Below, in pieces: positions 1 to 7,539 of a DNA stretch of 11,905 bases. The stretch comes from JAICLL01 sp035252155 (GTDB lineage: Bacteria > Planctomycetota > Planctomycetia > Pirellulales > JAICIG01), in the NCBI GenBank assembly GCA_035252155.1, contig DATFDL010000167.1, positions 1-11,905 on the forward strand, in the 5' to 3' direction. The number at the start of each line of letters is the position of its first letter. The stretch's first letter is position 1. The position numbers were made by a program, and so were the translations under genes. Below the pieces are notes generated by a model. That model made no database searches and was not told where the DNA came from. It saw nothing but the letters and a program-made list of their open reading frames with translations.

Positions 1-2
1 AG

Positions 3-3000
3 CTTGGCTGGCTGCTGTGGTGCATGGCCCGCGCGAGCCGTTTGGTGCGTGCCGCCCAAACAGTCGACGACGCGCGGATTCGCCGCCTCACGCACGAGCT
101 CGACGTCCGGTTCGCGCCTGGCCGGCAGGTGCGTCTCATGATGTCGAGGGACGTCCGCGGGCCGTTGCTGGCGGGCGTTCGCCGGCCGACGATCTTGCTG
201 CCTTACGATTGCGCCGGCTGGACCGACGAAAAGCTGCAAATCGTCTTATCGCACGAGTTGGCGCACGTCGAACGGCGGGACGTACTTTGGCAGTTGGCCG
301 CCCGCGCCGCCGCCGCAGTGTATTGGTTCCATCCGCTCGCGTGGCTTGCTTTGCGGCGCATGCGGCAGGAGCGCGAACGGGCCTGCGACGACCGTGTTTT
401 GTCGCTCGGCGTGCCGGCCGTCGATTATGCGGCGGGACTGGCCGAGTTCGCGGCGGCGATGGTGGGACGGCCGTCGCCGCTCGCTGGCAGCCTGGGCATG
501 GCGGATCAATTGCCGCTGGAAGATCGCGTGCGGTCGATCTTGAATCCTTCACTCGCGCGCCGTCCCGCCTCGCGGCGCGTGCGCGGCCTATTGCTAGCGA
601 CGACCGCATGCCTGGTGCTTGTTTTGGGCACGGTCCGGCCCTTCAGCGCGACCCCCTCGCAAGCAGCCGAGGAGCCGAAGGCAAATGTCAAAGCAAATGA
701 CAACGATCCGCCCAAGCGCGAGGACAAGCCCGCGGCAGCATCCGCCGAAAAGCTTGCTCCCCAAGCCCTAAGCGTGTCGTGCGCTGATAAAAACAACAAG
801 CCGGTCGCCGGTGCCGAGGTGCATCTCTTTCAGCGCGTCGTGGGAGAGCCCGGGCGCTACAAGCACTTCGGGCCATTTACCTCGGACGAACAAGGACAGG
901 TAACGTGTCCGCGAGCGGTGGTTTACGACGGCAGCGGTCACTTCGACCGCTGGGCTTACGCGCGCGTTTCTGGGCAACTGGTTGGAATAGCGCGGTCGGT
1001 CAATTGGAAGGGCCATTCACCCAGCAATTCGGAGTTTCGCGTTCGGCTATTGCCTTCGAGATCCGTGGAAGGGCAGGTGACGGTGCCCGAGGGTTTCGAT
1101 GTCACACAGGTTACCGTTCGCGTGCAAAACTTGGACATCAAGACCGGAGACGGCGACTTCGACTTTGAATCGTTTCCGCGCTATCTTCCTTTTGCCGGCC
1201 TCGACACGGCTCTCTTGGACGTTTTCGAGCGGCGTCCCGACGCACAAGGGCACATTCGTTTCGACGACGTGCCCGTGCGCGGACGCTTGTACCTGCTCAC
1301 CGAGGCCACCGGGTTGGCCGAAGCTCAATGGCGGAACGAAGACAACGTGTTCGATGAGCCGATTCGACTCATGCCCCCCAAAGAAGGCTTTCTCACGGGC
1401 CGTATTTTATCACCCGATGGCAAGCCGGCGGTCGGTATGAAAGTGGCCGCTCGACTCTCGTTCATTCCGGGACGCCAAATCTTCCACTTGTCTACGTTCC
1501 GGGCCACGACCGATGAGAACGGCCAGTTCGCTGTTCATGGACTGCCCGAGACGCCGTTTGTGCTGTCCGTCGAAGACCCCAGCCACCAATGGACCGTGAG
1601 GCCGCGAGAACGTCTATCCATCGCAACGGGCGAGACGCAGGACATCGCGGTTTCGATGGAAGTTGGCGTTTACGTTTCGGGCCGGGTATTCGATCCCGAG
1701 GGCCGGCCCGTGGAAGCAGCGGCCCTCTCGGCGCTGGCGGACACGCAGGAGGGGCCGAGCCTGGCAGACGACATGACCGATCGCCAGGGCCGCTATCGGC
1801 TGCTTTTACCTTCGGGTCGCGCCCGGCTGTATTTCAACGCTCTTCCGGATGGCTTTGTCTACCCCAACCCGAACATCATTAATCGGCTCGATATCACGCC
1901 AGGGCAAGACGCCATCGAACGGCTCGACTTCACGATTTACCGGAATGCAAACGACGCCCGAGCGGCAGGTGAATCCAAGAGAGTCGCCGCTCGAGCCACC
2001 GCAAAACAGGCTGAGCCCGATCCGGCGGTCGCAAAGCGGATAGTGACCATTGCCCAAGAACATGAACGCCGCGAAACGCAGTTCCACACGGAGTTGAGTG
2101 CGGCGCAACACGACAATCAGAAAGTCAGGGATGCCAACGATCGTTATTTTGCCGACAAGCGGGAGCGTGCCGGAGATCTGATGTACGTGATCGCGGAGCA
2201 CGCCGCCGATCCGGCCGCATTCGATGGCGTGCTGCTCCTGGTTGAGAAAATGAACTACTTTCTCGACGACTCGTTGACGGAGATCGTACTCGATCATCAC
2301 CTGGCCGACCCTCGCATGGGCCGGCTCTGTTTCGCGCTGCGATATCGTGGCGGCGAGGCCTGGGCCGCACGAATCTTGAAGGCCGTTGCGGAGAAGCACC
2401 CCGAGGGCAACGTGCGCGGACAGGCGGTGTTCGCTTTGGGCGACTCCTATCGCAATCAAGCATTCCCTTATGGACGCGAGTTGCCCGAGGCGGAACGAGC
2501 GGCTCTTTTGGCGGAGGCCGGGCGCTGTTATCAACGAACGGTTGACGAGTTCGCCCAGACGCCCACGCCCGACGGCAAGACGACGTTGGGCGACAAAGCC
2601 CGGCACGAATTGACGCGATTAAGGAACTTGTCCGACCTCAAAGTCGGGCGGCCGGCGCCGCCCATCGCGGCCGAGGCGCTCGACGGCAAACCGATGTCGC
2701 TGGCCGACTTTCGCGGGCAGGTTGTGCTGCTCGTTTTCTGGGGTTCCTGGTGTGGCCCGTGCATGAAAATGGTGCCGCACGAGCGCGAGCTTGCCCAGCG
2801 ATACCGCGGAAAACCCTTCGCGCTCGTCGGCGTGAATTGCGGCGACACCCGCGACGTAGCACAAGCGACCATGGAGCAGCACCACATGACCTGGCGCTGT
2901 TGGTGGGACGGAGATGAGACGCGCGGCCCCATCGAGACCGACTACGACGTGCCTCATTGGCCGCGGGTGTTCCTCATTGACGCCGACGGCATCATCCGCG

Positions 3001-3071
3001 CCATCGACCCAGAACCCGATGATCTCGATCGCGCGATCGAAGCGCTGTTGCAGGTTGAGGAGAAGTCATAG
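3..3071 (+). CDS. M56 (BlaR1-type) peptidase with carboxypeptidase-regulatory repeats and C-terminal TlpA-like thioredoxin domain, 5' partial
   Basis: The frame is open to the left edge and reads as the end of a membrane helix (LGWLLW) before the first Met at 24, so the true start lies upstream. Residues are counted from that Met. An M56 metallopeptidase domain spans about 1-180, with the zinc motif HELAH at 77-81 and a downstream ERACDD (118-123) that can supply the third ligand. A hydrophobic helix follows at 188-203. Next come beta-rich repeats of carboxypeptidase-regulatory type, roughly 248-345, 455-545 and 550-640 (patterns such as GRILSPDGKP and GRVFDPEGRP). A charged helical region runs to about 870. 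The C-terminal redoxin domain has WCGPC at 909-913 (Cys910, Cys913) and HWPRVFLID, which can supply the cis-proline. M56 proteins usually sense signals and cleave a BlaI-type repressor; a blaI-like gene would be expected upstream, outside the window. The thioredoxin domain probably lies on the outer side of the membrane, which is inference. Confidence 0.88.
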   Translation, partial: LGWLLWCMARASRLVRAAQTVDDARIRRLTHELDVRFAPGRQVRLMMSRDVRGPLLAGVRRPTILLPYDCAGWTDEKLQIVLSHELAHVERRDVLWQLAARAAAAVYWFHPLAWLALRRMRQERERACDDRVLSLGVPAVDYAAGLAEFAAAMVGRPSPLAGSLGMADQLPLEDRVRSILNPSLARRPASRRVRGLLLATTACLVLVLGTVRPFSATPSQAAEEPKANVKANDNDPPKREDKPAAASAEKLAPQALSVSCADKNNKPVAGAEVHLFQRVVGEPGRYKHFGPFTSDEQGQVTCPRAVVYDGSGHFDRWAYARVSGQLVGIARSVNWKGHSPSNSEFRVRLLPSRSVEGQVTVPEGFDVTQVTVRVQNLDIKTGDGDFDFESFPRYLPFAGLDTALLDVFERRPDAQGHIRFDDVPVRGRLYLLTEATGLAEAQWRNEDNVFDEPIRLMPPKEGFLTGRILSPDGKPAVGMKVAARLSFIPGRQIFHLSTFRATTDENGQFAVHGLPETPFVLSVEDPSHQWTVRPRERLSIATGETQDIAVSMEVGVYVSGRVFDPEGRPVEAAALSALADTQEGPSLADDMTDRQGRYRLLLPSGRARLYFNALPDGFVYPNPNIINRLDITPGQDAIERLDFTIYRNANDARAAGESKRVAARATAKQAEPDPAVAKRIVTIAQEHERRETQFHTELSAAQHDNQKVRDANDRYFADKRERAGDLMYVIAEHAADPAAFDGVLLLVEKMNYFLDDSLTEIVLDHHLADPRMGRLCFALRYRGGEAWAARILKAVAEKHPEGNVRGQAVFALGDSYRNQAFPYGRELPEAERAALLAEAGRCYQRTVDEFAQTPTPDGKTTLGDKARHELTRLRNLSDLKVGRPAPPIAAEALDGKPMSLADFRGQVVLLVFWGSWCGPCMKMVPHERELAQRYRGKPFALVGVNCGDTRDVAQATMEQHHMTWRCWWDGDETRGPIETDYDVPHWPRVFLIDADGIIRAIDPEPDDLDRAIEALLQVEEKS

Positions 3072-3137
3072 GCCGGTCGTACGCAGCGGCCACCCGGTGG
3101 CGCGCGCCCCGTGACGCCCACCGTTTTCGTGGTCTTA

Positions 3138-3536
3138 TCAAGGATAGATTTCCAACCGGATCCAGTGACGACGCGCCGTGGCCTGTTGGGGCGAGTTCAT
3201 CTGCAAGCAGGCGACGGTCGCCCGTCCGCTCGAAGATATGCCGATGATGATTCCGTCTTCGTCCACACGGAAGTGGTCTTCCCAGCGTTGCTGCCGGGGA
3301 TGAAAGAGTTCGACAACCAAGCCGGAGTCGGGGTCGGCCATCCGCGTGTGATTGCTCTTGGTAACATTGCAAGCGCGGCAGGCCAGTGCGAGGTTCGAGT
3401 CGGCCTCCGTTCCTCCAGCCCCAGGCGGTACGATGTGCTCGACTTCAAACGCAAAATTGAAGACCGCCTCAGGTGCGCGGCAATATTCACAACGATGAGC
3501 AGCCCGCTGGGCGACGGCGGGATAGCGCGGATTCAC
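3138..3536 (-). CDS. HNH endonuclease
   Basis: A 132-residue protein with a complete HNH nuclease signature. The zinc-binding pairs are CEYC (Cys16, Cys19) and CRAC (Cys53, Cys56). The catalytic histidine is His34 in VEHIVPP, followed by Asn48 and Asn57, giving the typical C-x2-C / EH / N / C-x2-C-N order. The family cuts DNA using one divalent metal; the target here is unknown. The start is GTG at 3536-3534, and GTGA overlaps the stop of the preceding 120-residue gene, so translation is probably coupled to that gene. It faces the M56 peptidase gene tail to tail across 66 bases, which show only a small hairpin (3089-3101) and no U-tract. It could be a solitary homing-type or defence nuclease, or the effector of a two-gene module with its neighbour. 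Confidence 0.85.
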   Translation of the reverse strand: MNPRYPAVAQRAAHRCEYCRAPEAVFNFAFEVEHIVPPGAGGTEADSNLALACRACNVTKSNHTRMADPDSGLVVELFHPRQQRWEDHFRVDEDGIIIGISSSGRATVACLQMNSPQQATARRHWIRLEIYP

Positions 3537-3895
3537 TGCTCCAACTCGTTGTTCATGACCGCCGCGCGTCGTCCCGCGGCGGCGACCTCGTCCCGCACAA
3601 GTCTCTCGAGTTCAGCTTGTTCAGTCGCTGGCAGTGCCAAATTGGCGTCACGAGCCGCGCGCCACCGAGTCATGAGCTCTTCGAGGCGGGCGCGCTTCTG
3701 CTTCGTAAAAAACTCGTCCGCTTGAAGGTTCTGCACTACCACCAGCGTACCCTTCTGATCGGCGGGAAGTTGCGCGGAGAGTGCGTCGAGCGCCTCGCCC
3801 GCCGTGTTGCCTACGGACTGTTGCTCACCCGCAACTGCCCGATATCGCACTGCACCACCATCGCCAGGCTCAAGCAAGATTGAAACCCTGGTCAT
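3533..3895 (-). CDS. small hypothetical protein with HicB-like N-terminus, coupled to HNH nuclease
   Basis: A 120-residue protein that I cannot assign firmly. The N-terminal 45 residues (strand ILLEPGDGGAVRYRAVAGE, then SVGNTAGEALDAL) resemble the HicB-type antitoxin pattern of a beta hairpin followed by G-x-T-x-x-EAL. Residues 60-120 look fully helical and highly charged, with no transmembrane segment. The ATG is at 3895-3893, with GAGG six bases upstream on the minus strand as a plausible ribosome site. Its stop overlaps the GTG start of the HNH nuclease by four bases. The pair lies 86 bases downstream of the BatA gene on the same strand, and a candidate promoter sits in that gap. An antitoxin-like or DNA-binding partner role is inference from pairing and the HicB resemblance only. 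Confidence 0.65.
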   Translation of the reverse strand: MTRVSILLEPGDGGAVRYRAVAGEQQSVGNTAGEALDALSAQLPADQKGTLVVVQNLQADEFFTKQKRARLEELMTRWRAARDANLALPATEQAELERLVRDEVAAAGRRAAVMNNELEQ

Positions 3896-3936
3896 CGTCG
3901 CCTCGAAGAGTGCCGGCCCCGTGATTCAAATCTATG

Positions 3937-3965
3937 ATTCTAAGCCCCGGCGGCCCACGCTACAA
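3937..3965 (-). promoter_or_regulatory. candidate sigma70-type promoter for the small protein/HNH pair
   Basis: Read on the minus strand, TTGTAG (3965-3960) and TAGAAT (3942-3937) are separated by exactly 17 bases. The -10 box matches consensus at five of six positions. It lies in the 86-base gap after the BatA stop, with about 35 bases of leader before the ATG at 3895. This suggests the two-gene module is transcribed independently of DUF58-BatA. The call rests on hexamer resemblance only. Confidence 0.4.
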
Positions 3966-3981
3966 CACTTTCGTTCCAAGG

Positions 3982-6018
3982 CTACGCGGCTGCGGGCGCC
4001 GCGCGCATCACCGGCCCCGGGTTCCACGACCTTACCGGCCGCGGCAAGCACAACCAGGCCTCAATCACCAGCGCCGCCATCATGGCCGCCAAAAAACTCC
4101 GCCAAATTTCTTGGATCAAAGGACTCGTGCTCGTCGTGTCGGCGTCGATCCGCGAAAAATCGATCCCGCGAAAGAGCCCCGCCAGCCGCTCGTCGGGCAG
4201 CACCTCGGCGCGGTCTTCGCCTTCCGACCGATTCACCGCCACCAGCCCATCGCCGCTACCGTAAACACCCGCCTGATACGCGTACTCGGTCGATAGAACG
4301 CTCTCGTCGCCTGTCACGCGCCGCCAATCCGACGTGTCGCCGATCACGCGGCCCGCGGTCATCTGCCGCGCGCCGCCCAGGGCCGCTGCGCCGGCGGCCA
4401 ATGCCCGCTGCACGGCAACATAGAGCACCACGCCGTCGCCGGCCAGACTCGAGTCGGCCGGGGCCGGCGTGGTCGTACAAAAATAGGCGCCACCGCGGGG
4501 TGTGACCGCACGGGCCAGCAGCGGCTGCCCGCCGATGAGTGTGGCCAACGGCGTGACATCGCCCGACAGCGAGCATAACTTGCGGACCTTTAGTTCGCCC
4601 ACCGGCAGCGCCTGACCGCTTTGCGTATTGGCCAGCAGGTCTTCATCGCCGCGCCAACCGTCGATCGCGCCGGCCGCCGCATCGCTGATTTCTTTCCACG
4701 CGCCCCAGCGGACACCGAAGATCTCCGCCTCGCCTGCCTGCCGCGGGGGAAAGAAAATGACCTGACCGCCGCGATCGACCAGCGCTGCGAGTTGCCGGGC
4801 CGCCTCGCCCTCGGGCAGCGGCGCTTGCCACAGCACCAGCGCCGTCTTGTCCCACTCGATGGTTGCGATTTGGTCCAGCCCGATCGGCTCTGCCGCGATG
4901 CGTTCGGTCGGATCGACCGGCACCGAAGCCGCCAACCGCAATGCCTCGGCCACCGCCGGCTCGTCGGCCACGATCACGCTTCGCTGTTCGTCGGCTTCGC
5001 TGAAAACGAAATACGAATCGTTGTCGGCCCGGTTGGCGTCGGCAGGCAGCGACACGCGTCCCCAGCCTTGCGAACGAAGATCGCCGGCCGCTCGATTTAT
5101 GTCGCCTCGGCCAAGGGGAATGCGATGATCGCGCAGTTCAAATTCGCTGCCGGCAAACTCGGCGTTCACCACCGACTTGACGCCCTCGACCTCGAACTGG
5201 ATCGGCACGCTGACGGGCCGATCGGTGTTTCCTTCGCGCTCGACCCGCAGCGAAACGAGCAGCTCGGCGCCATCGGTGGTTTCGCGGCGGCGGACTCGGG
5301 TCGCCCTGATCGAAAGGTTCGCCGGGGCCGTTCGAGCCAAGGCGAGCAGATGGATGCGCACGCTTTGCGGCAGCGCCGCGAGGCCGCTTCGCAGCGCCTC
5401 CCATCGGGCATCGTCGGCGTTCCAATCGTTCGCGCGCAGATCGGAGCAAATCCAGATTTCAGTTCGGCCGGTCTGATTGGCCGCCATGTACTCGCGCGCG
5501 GCGGAAAGCATCGCCGGCAAATCGGCCGAGGCGCTGGCCGGGCCGGTTTCGGCAAGCTGTTCGAGCGCCGCGGGCGATTCCAGCTCGCGCGGTTGATTCG
5601 TGGTGCTTTCGATGAGAATCCAACGCGACGATCGCAGGTGGCTCATCGCGTCGGCGAGTTGCCGCTTGCCCGCCGCCAGCTTGGTTTGGCCGCTGCCGGA
5701 ATCTTGTTCGGCCATGCTCGGCGAACGGTCGAGCAACAGGATGGTGGTATCGGCGCCGCCGGCGGTGAGTGCCAGCCAGCCGCCCGCCAAGGGCCGCGCA
5801 ATCACAAACACCAGGCAGGCGATGGCCAGCACCCGCATCAGCAAAATGAGCCACTGCCGCAGCCGGGCGAACCCCCGCGACATGCGGTTGGCGGCCAGCA
5901 GAAACATCATCGCTCCCCAGCGGATCGTCTGGTAACGCCACTGGTTGATCAGATGGATGATGATGGGCAGCGCGGCGACCACCAGTCCTGCTAATAGAAT
6001 CGGCTCGATAAATCTCAT
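3982..6018 (-). CDS. BatA-type membrane protein with von Willebrand factor A domain
   Basis: A 678-residue protein. Residues 1-40 carry the conserved BatA N-terminal module (membrane helix, LPIIIHLINQWR, then IRWGAMMFLLAA). A second membrane helix follows at about 56-83. A VWA-like domain starts near residue 90, with a MIDAS-type DxSxS motif in DRSPSM (Asp97, Ser99, Ser101). The middle region is probably periplasmic and of mixed alpha/beta character. A last hydrophobic helix lies at about 640-658, before a short Pro/Ala-rich tail. BatA-family proteins usually act with a MoxR AAA+ ATPase and a DUF58 protein in envelope-stress or metal-chaperone roles; the function in planctomycetes is not established. 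ATGA overlaps the stop of the DUF58 gene, so the two are translationally coupled. A 457-codon open frame on the opposite strand is a composition shadow. Confidence 0.88.
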   Translation of the reverse strand: MRFIEPILLAGLVVAALPIIIHLINQWRYQTIRWGAMMFLLAANRMSRGFARLRQWLILLMRVLAIACLVFVIARPLAGGWLALTAGGADTTILLLDRSPSMAEQDSGSGQTKLAAGKRQLADAMSHLRSSRWILIESTTNQPRELESPAALEQLAETGPASASADLPAMLSAAREYMAANQTGRTEIWICSDLRANDWNADDARWEALRSGLAALPQSVRIHLLALARTAPANLSIRATRVRRRETTDGAELLVSLRVEREGNTDRPVSVPIQFEVEGVKSVVNAEFAGSEFELRDHRIPLGRGDINRAAGDLRSQGWGRVSLPADANRADNDSYFVFSEADEQRSVIVADEPAVAEALRLAASVPVDPTERIAAEPIGLDQIATIEWDKTALVLWQAPLPEGEAARQLAALVDRGGQVIFFPPRQAGEAEIFGVRWGAWKEISDAAAGAIDGWRGDEDLLANTQSGQALPVGELKVRKLCSLSGDVTPLATLIGGQPLLARAVTPRGGAYFCTTTPAPADSSLAGDGVVLYVAVQRALAAGAAALGGARQMTAGRVIGDTSDWRRVTGDESVLSTEYAYQAGVYGSGDGLVAVNRSEGEDRAEVLPDERLAGLFRGIDFSRIDADTTSTSPLIQEIWRSFLAAMMAALVIEAWLCLPRPVRSWNPGPVMRAAPAAA

Positions 6019-6926
6019 CGTCCGCCTCGCCTGCGCGTGCGACCCACCAGGAACCGCCCCAGCACACTCTCGTAATGTTCATCAATGTTGACGCGATGGT
6101 AGTCGACCGCGGTTTCGAGCACGATTTGCTTCATCGCGTCGAGATAGAGCCGCAGGGCGGCCAGGTAGCGCTCGGCGATGGTGTTGGGCTCGGCGAAGAT
6201 CGGCGCGCCGCCCTCCATGTCGAGAAACCGCATCGGCCGGCGGAAATCGAAATCGAGCTCCAGCGGATCGAGCAGATGGAACACGGCCAGGTCGTGCTTG
6301 CGAAACCGCAAATGCTCGAAGGCCCCGCGCAGCAGTTCGGGCTCGACGAAGAGATCGGAGACAATCACCACCAGCGCCCGTTGCCGGACGGTTTCGGCCA
6401 GTTCGTGCAACGTATCGGCGAGCTGCGTGGGGCCGCGCGAGCGAGCTACTTGCAAGACGTCGAACACCGCCGACAGATGCGCGGGATTGCGCCGCGGCGG
6501 AATCTGCCGCACCACGCCCGCCGCGATGCAGGTCAGCCCCACGGCGTCGCCCTGCTGCAGGGCCAGATAGCCGAGCGTGCCGAGAATGCGTCGGGCGTAT
6601 TCAAGCTTCGTGGTGCCGCGCGAGCCAAAATCCATCGAGCCGCTGGTGTCGAGCACCAGGCAGCAGCGCAGGTTGGTATCGGCCTCGAACTCTTTGACAT
6701 AGTAGCGGTCCGACCGGCCGTATGCCCGCCAATCCATCCGCCGCGGATCGTCGCCGGGCACGTACTTGCGATACTCGGCAAACTCGACACTGGAGCCGCG
6801 ATGCGGGCTTTGGTGTCTGCCCGAAACGGTGCCTTGCATCGGATGCCGCGCGAAGAGCGGGATGCCCGCCAGCCGAGCCAGCACCTGCGGATCGAGAAAC
6901 TCGCGCGGTTTGCGAAGGACAGACAT
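6015..6926 (-). CDS. DUF58 domain protein (VWA-like, MoxR-cluster component)
   Basis: A 303-residue soluble protein. The DUF58 signature is plain: EYRKYVPGDDPRRMDWRAYGRSD at about 51-73. A VWA-like segment follows, with VLDTSGSM supplying MIDAS residues Asp93, Ser95 and Ser97, and VVIVSDLF further on. No membrane segment is seen, unlike the longer DUF58 proteins that begin with two helices. The ATG at 6926 is chosen because MSVLRKPREFLDPQVLARLAG matches the usual start of the short DUF58 form (FLDP at 10-13). It is the first gene of a minus-strand unit with the BatA gene (ATGA overlap). No MoxR ATPase gene lies directly upstream; the divergent region leads instead into a toxin-antitoxin cluster. 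The function is known only by association with MoxR systems. Confidence 0.9.
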   Translation of the reverse strand: MSVLRKPREFLDPQVLARLAGIPLFARHPMQGTVSGRHQSPHRGSSVEFAEYRKYVPGDDPRRMDWRAYGRSDRYYVKEFEADTNLRCCLVLDTSGSMDFGSRGTTKLEYARRILGTLGYLALQQGDAVGLTCIAAGVVRQIPPRRNPAHLSAVFDVLQVARSRGPTQLADTLHELAETVRQRALVVIVSDLFVEPELLRGAFEHLRFRKHDLAVFHLLDPLELDFDFRRPMRFLDMEGGAPIFAEPNTIAERYLAALRLYLDAMKQIVLETAVDYHRVNIDEHYESVLGRFLVGRTRRRGGR

Positions 6927-6964
6927 GACGCGGCTGTTCCGAAGGACGCTGCCCGGCTGCCCTC

Positions 6965-6993
6965 ATTGTGCGGCATGGCAAGGGCCGGTTCAA
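6965..6993 (-). promoter_or_regulatory. candidate promoter for DUF58-BatA
   Basis: On the minus strand, TTGAAC (6993-6988) and CACAAT (6970-6965) have a 17-base spacer. Each matches consensus at four of six positions. The start codon at 6926 is 39 bases downstream of the -10 box. It lies in the divergent 6927-7109 gap, back to back with a candidate plus-strand promoter. This is moderate hexamer evidence only. Confidence 0.35.
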
Positions 6994-7028
6994 GCGGTGC
7001 GGGGGAAAAGCGATTCGACGAAAAGCTA

Positions 7029-7058
7029 TTGGACCAACGGCGGCGGTGGGCGTATGCT
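7029..7058 (+). promoter_or_regulatory. candidate promoter for the first toxin-antitoxin cluster
   Basis: TTGGAC (7029-7034) and TATGCT (7053-7058) are separated by 18 bases. The ATG of antitoxin A is at 7110, leaving a leader of about 45 bases that includes GGAG (7098-7101) eight bases before the start. The hexamers are imperfect, so this is a suggestion based on position and spacing. Confidence 0.3.
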
Positions 7059-7109
7059 AAACGATAGACCGATGTGGGCCAGTGAAGCGCATTCCTTGGA
7101 GCTTCCATC

Positions 7110-7298
7110 ATGCAACGACTCATTGTGAACGACCAGCAGGCGGAAGTCATTCGCGAAGCTCATCGTAAGGTCGAGGTCCGCGACCCGGCCGGGAAGGTCG
7201 TCGGATATGTCATCCCGGCTCCCTCGGCGGACGAGATCGCCAAAGTGGAGCAGCGGCTGGCTCGGACGTCGGCCGGACACGTTTCACAGCGAAATTGA
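7110..7298 (+). CDS. orphan antitoxin-like protein A, C-terminally shortened
   Basis: A 62-residue protein clearly paralogous to the two later antitoxin-like proteins. It shares the N-terminal LIVNDQQAEVIR, the core VRDPAGKVVGYVIP, and the helix start SADEIAKVEQRL. It lacks the C-terminal segment (S/G)T-x-x-QVLEHL-x-SL found in the other two, ending instead in TSAGHVSQRN. No toxin gene follows; antitoxin B starts 22 bases downstream. In type II systems the antitoxin C-terminus usually wraps the toxin, so this protein may keep dimerisation or operator binding but not neutralisation, which is inference. It has a good ribosome site (GGAG, eight bases before ATG). The frame of antitoxin B is open back across the end of this gene, so a frameshift origin for the shortened end is possible. 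Confidence 0.7.
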   Translation: MQRLIVNDQQAEVIREAHRKVEVRDPAGKVVGYVIPAPSADEIAKVEQRLARTSAGHVSQRN

Positions 7299-7320
7299 CG
7301 ACTGGAAAAAGGCGGCGGTC

Positions 7321-7539
7321 ATGTCATCTATCGTCGTCAGCCAGGGCGAAGCGGACCGGGTTGCTACCGCACAATGTCTGATTGAAGTGTGCGACAACGC
7401 GGGCGCGATTTTAGGGTACATCACCCCACCCGTATCCGAAAAAGATATCGCGATCGCGCGATCGCGTATGGGGTCAAAGGGTCCCGGTTCAACAATCGAT
7501 CAGGTGCTGGAGCATCTCCAATCGCTGGGACAGCAATGA
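7321..7539 (+). CDS. antitoxin B of a ParE/RelE-like toxin-antitoxin pair
   Basis: A 72-residue protein. The ATG at 7321 is chosen over an upstream in-frame start at 7207, which would overlap antitoxin A, because MSSIVVSQGEADRV aligns with the N-termini of paralogs A and C. The core IEVCDNAGAILGYITP and the C-terminal STIDQVLEHLQSL match antitoxin C. The predicted form is a small beta core plus helices, with the last helix a likely toxin-binding element. The N-terminal family is not one I can name. ATGA joins its stop to the start of toxin B, a classic antitoxin-toxin arrangement. A perfect 18-base palindrome lies inside the gene (7449-7466). Transcription is likely autoregulated, as in most type II systems, but no operator was identified. 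Confidence 0.78.
   Translation: MSSIVVSQGEADRVATAQCLIEVCDNAGAILGYITPPVSEKDIAIARSRMGSKGPGSTIDQVLEHLQSLGQQ
7449..7466. repeat. 18-bp perfect palindrome with two tandem GCGATCGC octamers
   Basis: The stretch reads identically on both strands and consists of two adjacent GCGATCGC octamers flanked by C and G. It lies inside antitoxin B, encoding the region around DIAIARSRM. The octamer is the same as the cyanobacterial HIP1 sequence and contains GATC. It may be a methylation or protein-binding site, or simply chance in a GC-rich gene. Confidence 0.6.

Noticed and set aside
1806..2606. Open frame of 266 codons on the minus strand
   Set aside because: It lies opposite the M56/thioredoxin gene and has no domain signature.
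3089..3101. Small hairpin between the convergent M56 and HNH genes as a terminator
   Set aside because: It has only a five-base stem with a three-base loop and no T-run on either strand; too weak to call.
4621..5994. Long open frame of 457 codons on the plus strand
   Set aside because: It is antisense to the BatA gene, which has clear domains. The translation is Arg/Gln/Gly-rich with no recognisable motif, as expected of a shadow frame in GC-rich DNA.
6075..7067. Open frame of 330 codons on the plus strand
   Set aside because: It is antisense to the DUF58 gene, with no family motif; it is a composition shadow.
7207..7320. Upstream in-frame extension of antitoxin B
   Set aside because: It would overlap antitoxin A in another frame. 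Paralog alignment places the true start at 7321.
7389..7535. Upstream in-frame extension of toxin B
   Set aside because: It lies inside antitoxin B. The ATG at 7536 with ATGA overlap and alignment to toxin C fits better.
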